From Alicyclobacillus mali (lineage in GTDB: Bacteria > Bacillota > Bacilli > Alicyclobacillales > Alicyclobacillaceae), in NCBI RefSeq assembly GCF_017329565.1, contig NZ_JAFMTT010000006.1: a stretch of 64,000 nt of DNA; one strand, written 5' to 3'. The position numbers were made by a program, and so were the translations under genes. Shown here one piece after another: positions 38,958 to 50,196 of this stretch. Positions within the stretch are counted from its first letter, which is position 1; each line of letters begins with the position of its first letter. Under the pieces are notes generated by a model, which ran no database searches, was not told the origin of the DNA, and worked only from the letters and a program-made list of their open reading frames with translations.

Positions 38958-40634
38958 ATGACCGCAAGTATTTTGGCAGCTGTACAACTGTTCTTCGCGC
39001 TCGTGATTGGCATGTATTTTTGGAATCTGCTTCGGACACAGAGTCAGAGCCGACACGCGATTGAGCGTGAGTCCAAAAAAGAGTTGGACAAGCTGCGCCG
39101 GATGCGCGCCATCTCGCTCACGGAGCCGCTGGCGGAGCGCACGAGGCCGCAGAGAATTGACGATATCATTGGACAACACGACGGGGTGCGCGCGCTTCGC
39201 GCCGCCTTGTGCGGACCGAATCCTCAGCACGTGATCATCTACGGGCCACCCGGCGTAGGTAAGACCGCGGCCGCGCGCCTGATTCTCGAAGAGGCGAAGC
39301 GAATGCCGGGATCGCCCTTCAAGCCGGACGCGAAGTTCATTGAGATGGACGCGACCACGGCGCGCTTCGATGAGCGCGGGATTGCGGATCCGCTGATTGG
39401 ATCCGTGCACGATCCGATTTATCAGGGCGCGGGCGCCATGGGGATCGCAGGGATCCCTCAGCCGAAACAGGGCGCGGTCACCAAGGCTCACGGCGGTGTC
39501 CTGTTTATTGACGAGATCGGCGAACTCCACCCGATTCAGATGAACAAGCTGCTCAAGGTACTCGAGGATCGCAAAGTGTTTCTCGAGAGCGCTTACTACA
39601 GCAGCGAAGATACGAATATTCCTGTGCACATTCATGACATCTTTCAGAACGGATTGCCCGCCGACTTTCGACTGGTCGGGGCGACGACGCGATCGCCAGA
39701 GGAGTTGCCGCCTGCCCTCCGTTCGCGCTGCGTGGAAATCTTTTTCCGCGCCCTCACGCGTGAGGAGATTCGTCAGGTGGCCGAAGGCGCGGCGGACAAA
39801 CTCGGCATGCCGCTCGACGAAGGCGTGGCGGACACCGTCGCCGATTATGCCACCAACGGGCGCGACGCGGTCAACCTGGTGCAGATGGCGGGCAGCCTCG
39901 CGATGATCGAGAAGCGAGGGACCATTCGTCGTCAGGACATCGAATGGGTCGTGGAGTTCAGCCGCCTGACGCCTCGGCCTGACAGAAAGGTTGCCGACAA
40001 GCCGCAGGTGGGCGTGGTGAACGGCCTCGCGGTGTACGGACCTCAGCTTGGGATGCTGCTTGAAATTGAAGTCACGGCGACGCCCGCGCCGAATGGAGAC
40101 GGTCGGTTGACCATCACAGGGCTCGTCGAGGAGGAGACGATCGGGGGGCGCGATCGGTCCATCCGGCGAAAGAGCATGGCCAAGTCCTCACTGGAAAACG
40201 TGCTCACGACACTGGAGCGCTTGTACGGCATCAAGGCCTCCGACTATCACTTGCACGTCAACTTTCCGGGGGGCGTACCGGTGGACGGGCCCAGTGCAGG
40301 CGTCGCCATGGCGGTGGCGATTTATTCGGCCATTCGAATGGAGCCTGTGCTGCATACCGTCGCTATGACGGGGGAACTCTCGATTTTGGGCTTGGTCCGA
40401 CCGGTCGGCGGCGTGACGGCCAAAATGGCCGCCGCGGCGGAGGCTGGGGCAAAGGTGGTATTGATCCCGAAAGGCAACTGGCAGGAGTCGTTTCGTCATC
40501 GCGAGGACATCCAGGTTGTGCCCGTCGAACGGCTGGAAGACGTGTTGCGGCTCTCACTGGTTGGCGGGCTGAATGGCCACGGGGCGCGGCCCGATGTTTC
40601 GGCTGCGATGATTCAAAAGCCGCTCGCTCAGTGA
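38958..40634 (+). CDS. lonB: LonB ATP-dependent protease (membrane-anchored, sporulation-type)
   Basis: This 558-residue Lon relative has an N-terminal membrane helix (about residues 4-24) in place of the LonA substrate domain. The Walker A is YGPPGVGKTAAA (about 95-106) and the Walker B is GGVLFIDEIGE (about 178-188). The C-terminal Lon protease domain has the catalytic serine in VDGPSAGVAMAVAI and the catalytic lysine in GGVTAKMAAA. GGAAGAGGGAGG precedes the ATG. Together with its forespore-type promoter this predicts action in the developing spore. lonA follows, as in B. subtilis. Confidence 0.95.
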   Translation: MTASILAAVQLFFALVIGMYFWNLLRTQSQSRHAIERESKKELDKLRRMRAISLTEPLAERTRPQRIDDIIGQHDGVRALRAALCGPNPQHVIIYGPPGVGKTAAARLILEEAKRMPGSPFKPDAKFIEMDATTARFDERGIADPLIGSVHDPIYQGAGAMGIAGIPQPKQGAVTKAHGGVLFIDEIGELHPIQMNKLLKVLEDRKVFLESAYYSSEDTNIPVHIHDIFQNGLPADFRLVGATTRSPEELPPALRSRCVEIFFRALTREEIRQVAEGAADKLGMPLDEGVADTVADYATNGRDAVNLVQMAGSLAMIEKRGTIRRQDIEWVVEFSRLTPRPDRKVADKPQVGVVNGLAVYGPQLGMLLEIEVTATPAPNGDGRLTITGLVEEETIGGRDRSIRRKSMAKSSLENVLTTLERLYGIKASDYHLHVNFPGGVPVDGPSAGVAMAVAIYSAIRMEPVLHTVAMTGELSILGLVRPVGGVTAKMAAAAEAGAKVVLIPKGNWQESFRHREDIQVVPVERLEDVLRLSLVGGLNGHGARPDVSAAMIQKPLAQ

Positions 40635-40652
40635 CGTCCCTGCGGTCGCCCA

Positions 40653-40682
40653 TTCGACTTTGCCGGGGCGATTGGATACAAT
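40653..40682 (+). promoter_or_regulatory. Candidate promoter of lon
   Basis: TTCGAC and TACAAT are separated by 18 bases in the lonB-lon gap. Transcription would start near 40689, after the in-frame ATG at 40681, supporting the lon start at 40723. Confidence 0.45.
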
Positions 40683-40722
40683 GAAGGGCATCGTCAGGGG
40701 AGAGAGTTCGGAGGTGGGGGGC

Positions 40723-43154
<2,432 letters not shown>

Positions 43155-43158
<4 letters not shown>

Positions 43159-43814
43159 TCATCCGCAGTGCCGAATTGGAGGCGGTGACCGTTCGCCCGG
43201 ATCAGTGGCCGAAGGCGCTGCTCCCCGAATTCGCGTTTCTCGGCCGGAGCAACGTGGGGAAATCCACGTTGCTCAATCGGCTGTTGAATCGAAAGCAGCT
43301 CGCGCGCGTCTCTTCACAGCCAGGGAAGACGCGCCAGATCAACTTCTATCTCATCAACCGCTCGTTTCGGTTTGTCGACCTTCCAGGCTATGGCTACGCC
43401 GCGGTCAGCAAGCAAGAGCGGGAGCGGTTCGCGGTGATGATTGACCGGTATTTGAATCAGCGCGACTGCCTGCGCCGCATCTTTCATCTCATCGATATTC
43501 GGCACGAGCCCACCAAGGATGACGTCGCGGTTCACGAGGCCTTGCTCGAGTTGGGCGTGCCGGTGTCGGTGGTGGCGACCAAGGCGGATAAAATCGGAAA
43601 AAATCAGTTCCCAAAACACGTGAAGCTCATCCGGGAGGCGCTGCGGACGCCCGTCGATATCTGGCCGGTTTCCGCCGAGAAGCGGACAGGGCTCGAGGCG
43701 CTGTGGGCAGTGATGGAGGGCGATCTCGCCGAGTCGGGGGCGTCAGACGGCACGTTCCATGGGGGCGAGGAAATCTCTTCCCCGGGGGCAGACAAGCCGG
43801 AAATGGAGTCGTGA
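43155..43814 (+). CDS. engB: Ribosome biogenesis GTPase EngB (YsxC/YihA)
   Basis: This 219-residue GTPase is needed for 50S subunit assembly. The G motifs are in order: GRSNVGKST (G1, about residues 31-39), G2 region QPGKTRQINF, DLPGYGYA (G3, about 76-83), ATKADKI (G4, about 143-149) and VSAEKRTG (G5, about 174-181). The C-terminal 35 residues are Gly/Ser/Glu-rich and extra. The GTG start overlaps the lon stop as GTGA. Its coupling to lon repeats the B. subtilis lonA-ysxC arrangement. Confidence 0.95.
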
Positions 43815-43886
43815 CCCTGGATTGGCGATGTCGGAGGAATTCTGTTCAACGTTCAAGGGAGCGTCACACCCAATGGGCCGGAGCCC

Positions 43887-43915
43887 TTGGGCAGGCGCTC
43901 CCGCTGCTATATAAT
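43887..43915 (+). promoter_or_regulatory. Sigma-A promoter of the hem operon
   Basis: TTGGGC and a perfect TATAAT are separated by 17 bases, leaving a leader of only about 20 bases before hemA. Confidence 0.7.
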
Positions 43916-43940
43916 GTGATAGGACACGGGGGTGAGGTTC

Positions 43941-45296
43941 GTGAACATCTTTGTCGTGGGCCTGAGTCACAAAACGGCGCCCGTGGAACTGCGTGAGCGC
44001 GTGAGCCTTGGCGATACTGAGGTTCGTCACGTTTTGACGCAGCTCCGCGAGTCGCGGACCGTCTTGGAGGGTGTCGTGCTCTCCACCTGCAATCGCCTCG
44101 AAATTTACGGTCTCGGCCCCAGTGCACGGGCCGCAACCGACTTCGCTCTGTCCGCCGTCGCCAAGGTGACCGGTGTGAACCGAGATCTGCTCTGGCAGTA
44201 CGCCTACGTCCGAGAAGGGGAAGACGCCGTCCGACACGGGATGCGGGTCGCCTGCGGGCTCGATTCGGTGGTGTTTGGCGAGACGCAGATCCTGGGCCAG
44301 ATGCGCGATGCGTATCAGTTGGCGCTTGATGAGGATGCCACAGGTTCAGTATTCAACCGATTGTTTCGCGAAATCATTCATGTGGGCAAACGGGCGCAGA
44401 CGGAGACGTCCATTGGGCGAGAGGCCGTTTCCGTGAGTTACGCGGCCGTTCAACTGGCGCGCAAGGTGCTGGGGGAACTTCGCGATCAACAGGTTGTCGT
44501 GATCGGCGCCGGTCACATGGCAGGACTTGCCGCGCGCCATTTTGCCGCACAACAGCCGAAGTCTCTCCTCATCCTCAATCGCACGCTGGAGAGGGCGCAG
44601 GCGCTCGCCGCCGAAGTTGGAGCTCAAGCGCGCCCCCTGGACGAGGACGAAGTCCGGCACGCCCTGATTCAGGCGGACGTGGTGCTGACCGCAATTGGCC
44701 GTGGGCACTACGTGGTGACCCAGGAAATGGTTGCGGACGCAATGGTGTCGCGCCGTGGTCGGCCGCTTGTCATCCTGGACATTGCTGTGCCGCGCGACGT
44801 GGATCCCGAGGTGTCGCGTTCGACATCGGTTTATCTCTACGACGTGGACGACCTCGAGGGCGTGGTCGCCGCGAATCTCGAGGAGCGGGCTCGCCAGGAG
44901 GCCGTGGTCCAGGCGATGATCGACGAGGGAGTGCGCGCCTTCTCTCACTGGTTGACCGAGCAGGAGGTGGTGCCGGTGATTGCCGCGCTTCATCAGCGCG
45001 GACAGGCCATCGAGCGCGAGGTCATGTCGAGCCTTGTGCGCAAACTGCCCCAGCTCAGCGAGCGAGATCAGAAAGTCATTCACAAGCACATGATGAGCAT
45101 CGTTCATCAACTGCTGAGGGAACCGGTGAAAAACGTCAAGGAGTTGTCGCTGCAGTCGGGCGATCCAAGTTACGCGGAGACGCTCGCCGCGCTATTTGGC
45201 CTGGAATTTGAAACGGGCCACAACCGCGTTCGCGTCGAATGGGGACAGGGCTCTTCCTACGCGGCCGACGCTGCCCGGCGGCCGGCGCTCTCCTAG
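43941..45296 (+). CDS. hemA: Glutamyl-tRNA reductase
   Basis: This 451-residue enzyme makes the first committed step of C5-pathway tetrapyrrole synthesis: glutamyl-tRNA to glutamate-1-semialdehyde with NADPH. The N-terminus MNIFVVGLSHKTAPVELRE is typical. The catalytic cysteine falls at C50 (LSTCNRLEIYG), the same number as in characterised HemA proteins, which supports the GTG at 43941 over 43932. The NADPH fold has VVVIGAGHMAGLAA (about 183-196). It opens the hemAXCDBL operon. Confidence 0.96.
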   Translation: MNIFVVGLSHKTAPVELRERVSLGDTEVRHVLTQLRESRTVLEGVVLSTCNRLEIYGLGPSARAATDFALSAVAKVTGVNRDLLWQYAYVREGEDAVRHGMRVACGLDSVVFGETQILGQMRDAYQLALDEDATGSVFNRLFREIIHVGKRAQTETSIGREAVSVSYAAVQLARKVLGELRDQQVVVIGAGHMAGLAARHFAAQQPKSLLILNRTLERAQALAAEVGAQARPLDEDEVRHALIQADVVLTAIGRGHYVVTQEMVADAMVSRRGRPLVILDIAVPRDVDPEVSRSTSVYLYDVDDLEGVVAANLEERARQEAVVQAMIDEGVRAFSHWLTEQEVVPVIAALHQRGQAIEREVMSSLVRKLPQLSERDQKVIHKHMMSIVHQLLREPVKNVKELSLQSGDPSYAETLAALFGLEFETGHNRVRVEWGQGSSYAADAARRPALS

Positions 45297-45304
45297 GGTG
45301 AGCG

Positions 45305-46102
45305 ATGGCCATGGGGGCTTGGTATGTCCTGAGTATGGTTGCGTATGCGCTGGCGCTCGTGTGGTCGGGCTGGTCGTTTGCGCAGGCGCGGCCCTCATCT
45401 CCGCGCACCGGCTACGGGTTGTTTGTGGCGGCCTTCGCACTGGTTACGACGGTCTTTCTCGCGCGCCTCGCTTCCCTGCGTGAAGCGGCCGACTACTCTC
45501 GTGGCGATCTCGCCCTATTCATCGCGTGGCTCATGATCACCGTCACGGTGGCGATGGGCCGCGGTGCCGCTTCCAGCCCGGTGGCGCTCTTGCTGAACGC
45601 CGTGGGATTCGGCCTGGCGCTTCTGGCGGGAGGGCTGCAGGCAGGTTCCAATACGCCGTTTTTTCCCGCCTCGAGTCTCCTCGCGTTGCATGTGGCGCTG
45701 GCCGTGCTCGGCGACACAGCCTTCGCGTTCAGCTTTTCGTTTGCGCTGATGCATCTCGTCCTCGAATCGCGCCTTCGCCGGCGCCTGTTCGACCGCTGGT
45801 ATCTGCACCTGCCTTCGCTCGCCACGCTCGACAGCCTGGCGCTGTTTGCGAGCGCGACGGGGGCAGGTTTGCTGTTTCTGGCCATGGTGACTGGACTCTG
45901 GTGGGGAGATAGGGTGCTTCACCAGTGGCTTCTGGCGTGGCCCAAGTTTATGGTGACTGCGTTTTGCCTCATGCTGTATGTCAGCTATCTGATCTGGCGC
46001 GTGCGGCGAAAAGCCTCGACGCGCGCCATGATGATGTTTCAGGTCATCTGTTTTGTCGTGGTGCTCTCCAACCTGTTGTTTGTCGGGGGAAGGCTGCCAT
46101 GA
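45305..46102 (+). CDS. hemX: HemX, CcsA-like membrane protein of the hem operon
   Basis: This 265-residue protein has eight predicted membrane helices. The cytochrome-c-assembly (CcsA/ResC) family pattern is present, with SLLALHVALAVLGDTAFAFSFSFAL in a central helix pair (residues about 122-146) and ATGAGLLFLAMVTGLWW (about 184-200). In B. subtilis HemX lowers the amount of HemA. It sits between hemA and hemC as expected, nine bases after hemA. A second ATG at 45311 is possible. Confidence 0.87.
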   Translation: MAMGAWYVLSMVAYALALVWSGWSFAQARPSSPRTGYGLFVAAFALVTTVFLARLASLREAADYSRGDLALFIAWLMITVTVAMGRGAASSPVALLLNAVGFGLALLAGGLQAGSNTPFFPASSLLALHVALAVLGDTAFAFSFSFALMHLVLESRLRRRLFDRWYLHLPSLATLDSLALFASATGAGLLFLAMVTGLWWGDRVLHQWLLAWPKFMVTAFCLMLYVSYLIWRVRRKASTRAMMMFQVICFVVVLSNLLFVGGRLP

Positions 46103-46121
46103 TCCAAGGGAGGATGGACGG

Positions 46122-47039
46122 TTGCGCACGTTACGAGTCGCAACGAGGCGGAGCGCGCTCGCGCTCACACAGACGAACCACGTGGTGGAGCTTTTGAAGC
46201 GGGTAGCGCGTGGCGTCGAGTTTGAACTCGTACCCATCCGGACGCGCGGCGACGAGATCGTGGACCGCGCGCTTTCAGAAGTCGGCGGCAAAGGGCTGTT
46301 TGTCGCGGACATCGAGCAAGCCATTGCCACGGGACAGGCCGATCTCGCGGTGCACAGCCTGAAGGACGTGCCGTTCGAACTGCGCGAGGGACTTACCATT
46401 GGGGCCGTGCCGCGCCGTGAAGACCCGAGGGATGCCCTCGTAAGTCGAGCGGGTCAAATGCTCGTCGAGCTTCCACCAGGCGCGCGCATCGGCACGAGCA
46501 GTTTGCGTCGGCAGGCGGCCATTCGGCGTCTCCGCCCAGATCTGCGCGTGGACACGCTGCGCGGCAACATCGACACGAGGCTTCGCCGCCTTGCGGAGGG
46601 GCAGTTCGATGCCATCGTTCTTGCTGTAAGCGGGTTGCATCGCCTGGGGTTGGACGACAAAATCACGGAGTACCTCCCTGTGCATCAGTTCGTGCCCGCC
46701 GTGGGCCAGGGTGCGCTGGCCGTCGAGTGCCGCGCAGACGATGACGAGGTGATGCGATACCTCGCCGCTATCTCGGATCCCGATACGACCCGCGCCGTGG
46801 AAGCAGAGCGCGCGTTCCTGTCGCGGGTCGAGGGCAGCTGCCAGGTGCCCATCGGCGCATACGCCGAGCGCGTGGGGCATCAGCTGCGGCTCACCGCATT
46901 TGTCGCCGATCCGTCGGGCACTCAGCACATCCAGGTCGAGCAGACGGGGGACCATCCGCGGGCGCTTGGCGTCGCGGTCGCCGACGAGGTGCTTCGCCAG
47001 GGCGCCGACGCTTGGCTCAAAGCTGGCCAAGGTGATTGA
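46122..47039 (+). CDS. hemC: Porphobilinogen deaminase (hydroxymethylbilane synthase)
   Basis: This 305-residue enzyme joins four porphobilinogens into hydroxymethylbilane on a dipyrromethane cofactor. The cofactor cysteine is C240 in VEGSCQVPIGAYA. The arginine-rich active site is GTSSLRRQAAIRR (about residues 123-135). DLAVHSLKDVP (about 73-83) contains the catalytic aspartate. The TTG at 46122 follows GGGAGGA and gives MRTLRVATRRSALAL, the usual N-terminus. Longer starts overlap hemX. Confidence 0.96.
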   Translation: MRTLRVATRRSALALTQTNHVVELLKRVARGVEFELVPIRTRGDEIVDRALSEVGGKGLFVADIEQAIATGQADLAVHSLKDVPFELREGLTIGAVPRREDPRDALVSRAGQMLVELPPGARIGTSSLRRQAAIRRLRPDLRVDTLRGNIDTRLRRLAEGQFDAIVLAVSGLHRLGLDDKITEYLPVHQFVPAVGQGALAVECRADDDEVMRYLAAISDPDTTRAVEAERAFLSRVEGSCQVPIGAYAERVGHQLRLTAFVADPSGTQHIQVEQTGDHPRALGVAVADEVLRQGADAWLKAGQGD

Positions 47040-47040
47040 G

Positions 47041-47781
47041 ATGCCGCGACCAGGCGTCCTCGTGACCCAAGCTGGCGATCGCGGCGCGCTGCTTACCTCG
47101 ACGCTTTGCAGTCGCGGTTTTCACGCGGAACACGTGCCGCTCATCCACACGGTGGCGCGTGCGGAGGCCGCGTCGGAGTTCTCGGACGTGGCGCCGAGCG
47201 ACGTCTGGGTGTTTACGTCGGCCGCGGCCGTTCGGGCCGTCGCATCGCACGCGCCGGCGGTGGCGCGGCTTCAGGCGGCGCCCGCCGCGTACGCACTCGG
47301 CGCCGGAACGTGGCAGGAGCTCATCGCTGTCGCGCCCCAAGCCGCTCAGTTTCCTGGCGTGCGGGGCGCTGGCGACTTCGCCAAGCGTCTCGTCGAAGCG
47401 TGTCCGCCGCCGGTCGGCTTTATCTTCCCGCGCGGGCGTCTGGCCCTCGAGGTGCTTCCGGAGGAACTCCGCCGCGTCGGGCGCCGCGTGGCCGAGTGGA
47501 TTGTGTATGACACCATCCTCCGGCCAGAAGCGGCGAATCGGTTGGCGGAGCGCTCAGGCGACATCGTCATCCTGTTCAGCCCGTCCGCCGTGTCCGCCAT
47601 CGCGGCGCATCCATCGAGCGGCAGCCTGTTCGCGCCCGGCCGCTTCGCGTGGCTGCCGTTCGGCGGCACCACCGCGAGCGCGCTCGATCGACTGGGCGTG
47701 CGTCATCTCGAGCCTCCGCCCGAGCCTTCGCACGAAGCGCTGATTCTCCATCTTGAGACTTTGTATCCTATGGGAGCGTGA
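47041..47781 (+). CDS. hemD: Uroporphyrinogen-III synthase
   Basis: This 246-residue enzyme cyclises hydroxymethylbilane with inversion of ring D. The family is poorly conserved. Visible support is the two-lobed layout with VLVTQAGD at the start (about residues 6-13), DVWVFTSAAAVRAV (about 56-69), FSPSAVSAI (about 178-186) and FGGTTASALDRLGV (about 206-219), plus its place between hemC and hemB. The ATG at 47041 follows the hemC stop by one base with AAGGTGATTGAG as ribosome site. It overlaps an alternative hemB start by four bases. Confidence 0.9.
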   Translation: MPRPGVLVTQAGDRGALLTSTLCSRGFHAEHVPLIHTVARAEAASEFSDVAPSDVWVFTSAAAVRAVASHAPAVARLQAAPAAYALGAGTWQELIAVAPQAAQFPGVRGAGDFAKRLVEACPPPVGFIFPRGRLALEVLPEELRRVGRRVAEWIVYDTILRPEAANRLAERSGDIVILFSPSAVSAIAAHPSSGSLFAPGRFAWLPFGGTTASALDRLGVRHLEPPPEPSHEALILHLETLYPMGA

Positions 47782-47786
47782 TCGAC

Positions 47787-48767
47787 ATGAGCCAATTTCG
47801 CCGCCACCGGCGCCTGCGCCGCACACCTTATCTGCGCGATCTCGTCCGGGAGCATCGCGTCCACGCGGACGATCTCGTCTATCCTGTGTTCGTCGAAGAA
47901 GGACTTGACGGGACCTCGCCCATCAACTCGATGCCCGGCGTCTCGCGCTACGGCTTGGACGCGCTGCGAAGGGAAATCGCGTCGCTGTCGGAACTCGGCC
48001 TGAAGTCGGTGATCCTCTTTGGCATCCCGCGCGAGAAGGACGAACTCTCCTCCTCTGCGTACCATGAGCACGGCGTGGTGCAGGAGGCCATTCGCGCCAT
48101 CAAGGCTGAAAATCCGGATCTCGTGGTCATGACGGACGTGTGCCTGTGCGAGTACAATCCGTTGGGCCAATGCGGCCTCGTCCGGGACGGGAAAATTGTG
48201 AACGATCCGACGCTTGAACTGTTGGCCAAGACGGCCGTGTCGCACGCGCAGGCCGGTGCGGACATCGTCGCGCCCTCGGACATGATGGACGGCCGTGTCG
48301 CAGCCATCCGCGAGGCGCTCGATGCGGGAGGCTTCGAGGACGTCATTGTCCTGTCGTACGCGGTGAAATACGCGTCGTCGTTTTACGGTCCGTTCCGCGA
48401 GGCGGCGGACTCGGCGCCGCAGTTTGGCGATCGCAAGAGCTACCAGATGGACCCTGCCAACGGCCGCGAAGCGATGCGCGAGGCGAGATCGGACCTTGAA
48501 GAAGGAGCCGATATGCTGATGGTGAAACCGGCGCTCTCGTACATGGACGTCACGGCTCGCCTCCGCGCGGCGTTTGACGTGCCCATCGCGACCTACAATG
48601 TGAGCGGCGAGTACAGCATGGTCAAGGCGGCGGCGCAACACGGGTGGATCGACGAAAAGGCGGTCGTCATGGAAATGATGACGTCGTTCAAGCGCGCGGG
48701 CGCGGATCTGATTCTCACGTATCACGCGCCGGACGTGCTCCGCTGGCTGCGGGAAGAGGCGCGCTGA
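47787..48767 (+). CDS. hemB: Porphobilinogen synthase (delta-aminolevulinate dehydratase)
   Basis: This 326-residue enzyme condenses two 5-aminolevulinates. The Schiff-base lysines are K194 (YAVKYASSFYGPF) and K247 (LMVKPALSYMD). A zinc-type cysteine cluster DVCLCEYNPLGQCG (about residues 117-130) marks it as a zinc enzyme. The start is either GTG 47778, overlapping hemD as GTGA, or ATG 47787. The latter gives MSQFRRHRRLRRT, the usual N-terminus, and is chosen. Confidence 0.96.
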   Translation: MSQFRRHRRLRRTPYLRDLVREHRVHADDLVYPVFVEEGLDGTSPINSMPGVSRYGLDALRREIASLSELGLKSVILFGIPREKDELSSSAYHEHGVVQEAIRAIKAENPDLVVMTDVCLCEYNPLGQCGLVRDGKIVNDPTLELLAKTAVSHAQAGADIVAPSDMMDGRVAAIREALDAGGFEDVIVLSYAVKYASSFYGPFREAADSAPQFGDRKSYQMDPANGREAMREARSDLEEGADMLMVKPALSYMDVTARLRAAFDVPIATYNVSGEYSMVKAAAQHGWIDEKAVVMEMMTSFKRAGADLILTYHAPDVLRWLREEAR

Positions 48768-48779
48768 GGAGGGGTGGAC

Positions 48780-50087
48780 ATGGTCGGGGAGCGTTCCAAG
48801 CAAGCCTTTGAACGGGCAAAGCGGGTTCTCGTGGGGGGCGTCAATTCGCCCGTCCGGGCGTTCCGCGCGGTCGGCGGCACGCCGTATTTCGCCGATCGCG
48901 GCGAAGGGCCGTACTTGTACGACATCGACGGCCACCGCTATATCGACTATCTGATGAGTTGGGGACCGCTCATCTGGGGCCACGCGCACCCAGATATTGT
49001 CCGGGCGATTGCGGAAACGGCAGCGCGCGGGACGAGTTTTGGCGTGCCCACCGAGCTTGAGACCGAGATGGCGGAGGAGATTGTGGAGCTCGTCCCCTCG
49101 GTCGAGAAGGTGCGCATGGTTTCAAGCGGCACCGAGGCGACCATGAGCGCCATCCGCCTGGCCCGCGCCGCCACGGGGCGGACGGCCATTGTCAAGTGCA
49201 TCGGCTGTTATCACGGGCACGCCGATTCGTTTCTTGTCAAGGCGGGATCGGGCGTGGCCGCCCTCGGCCTGCCGGACTCGCCCGGCGTCCCCCAGTCCGT
49301 CGCCGAGCGCACGCTGACGGTGCCCTACAACGATGCCGACGCCATGGAGAAGCTGTTTGCCGATCGCGGCGACGAGATCGCGGCCGTGATCCTGGAGCCT
49401 GTGGCAGGCAACATGGGGTGCGTGTTGCCGCTGCCGGGGTACCTGGAGGCCGTGCGCGAGATCACGCGCCGCTATGGCTCCCTTCTCATCTTCGACGAAG
49501 TCATCACGGGCTTTCGCGTCGGCCTTGGCGGAGCGCAGGCGCGGTTCGGCGTGCTGCCGGATCTGACGACGTTCGGCAAGGTCATCGGCGCTGGTCTTCC
49601 TGTGGGCGCCTACGGCGGGCGCAAGGACCTCATGGCGCTCGTGGCGCCGGAGGGACCGGTGTACCAGGCCGGTACGCTCTCCGGAAACCCGCTCGCGATG
49701 GCGGCAGGCCTCACGTCGCTTCGCATGCTGAAGCGGGCGGCGACAGAAGGCGCGTACGATCGCCTCGAGTCGTATGGCCGCAGGCTTGTGGAGGCGTTCT
49801 GCCAGACCGCCTCGCATTGCGGCTTGCCCGCGACGGGCCATGCCATCGGCGGCATGTTTGGCCTGTTTTTCCACAGCGGACCCATCGTGGACTTCGAGAC
49901 GGCAAAAGCCTGCGACCAAGCGCTCTACGCGGACTTCTTCCACGAGATGTTGGCGGAAGGTGTGGCGTTCGCGCCCGCGCAGTTGGAGAGCGGCTTTATG
50001 TCGATGGTGCACGGCGAGGCCGAGATCGAAAAGACCATCGAGGCCATGGAACGCGCCATTCCGCGCATCGCAGCTCGCAGGCGCTGA
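48780..50087 (+). CDS. hemL: Glutamate-1-semialdehyde 2,1-aminomutase
   Basis: This 435-residue PLP enzyme makes 5-aminolevulinate, the second step after HemA. The N-terminal GGVNSPVRAFRAVGG (about residues 19-33) is typical. SSGTEATMSAIRLARAATGR lies about 117-136. The PLP lysine is K267 in TTFGKVIGAGLPVGAYGG. AGGAGGGGTGGAC precedes the ATG at 48780. It closes the hem operon, and spoVID follows. Confidence 0.96.
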   Translation: MVGERSKQAFERAKRVLVGGVNSPVRAFRAVGGTPYFADRGEGPYLYDIDGHRYIDYLMSWGPLIWGHAHPDIVRAIAETAARGTSFGVPTELETEMAEEIVELVPSVEKVRMVSSGTEATMSAIRLARAATGRTAIVKCIGCYHGHADSFLVKAGSGVAALGLPDSPGVPQSVAERTLTVPYNDADAMEKLFADRGDEIAAVILEPVAGNMGCVLPLPGYLEAVREITRRYGSLLIFDEVITGFRVGLGGAQARFGVLPDLTTFGKVIGAGLPVGAYGGRKDLMALVAPEGPVYQAGTLSGNPLAMAAGLTSLRMLKRAATEGAYDRLESYGRRLVEAFCQTASHCGLPATGHAIGGMFGLFFHSGPIVDFETAKACDQALYADFFHEMLAEGVAFAPAQLESGFMSMVHGEAEIEKTIEAMERAIPRIAARRR

Positions 50088-50132
50088 GTTGCGGGCCAGG
50101 CGACCGAGCCCTCTCGAACCGCGTCCTCATCG

Positions 50133-50161
50133 ACATATCTCGCCTCCGCGGGACATAGATT
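50133..50161 (+). promoter_or_regulatory. Sigma-E-type promoter of spoVID
   Basis: ACATATC at the -35 and CATAGATT at the -10 are separated by 14 bases. This agrees with the sigma-E pattern (ATA-rich -35, 14 bases, CATACAnT) with one -10 mismatch. It lies about 35 bases before the spoVID ATG. spoVID is a sigma-E gene in B. subtilis. Confidence 0.5.
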
Positions 50162-50196
50162 GGTGGTGGAATCCTGCGGTTTGAGGAGGGGCTCGA

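Noticed and set aside
43815..43886. Possible riboswitch or heme-responsive element before hemA
   Set aside because: The promoter at 43887-43915 leaves only about 20 transcribed leader bases, too few for such a structure.
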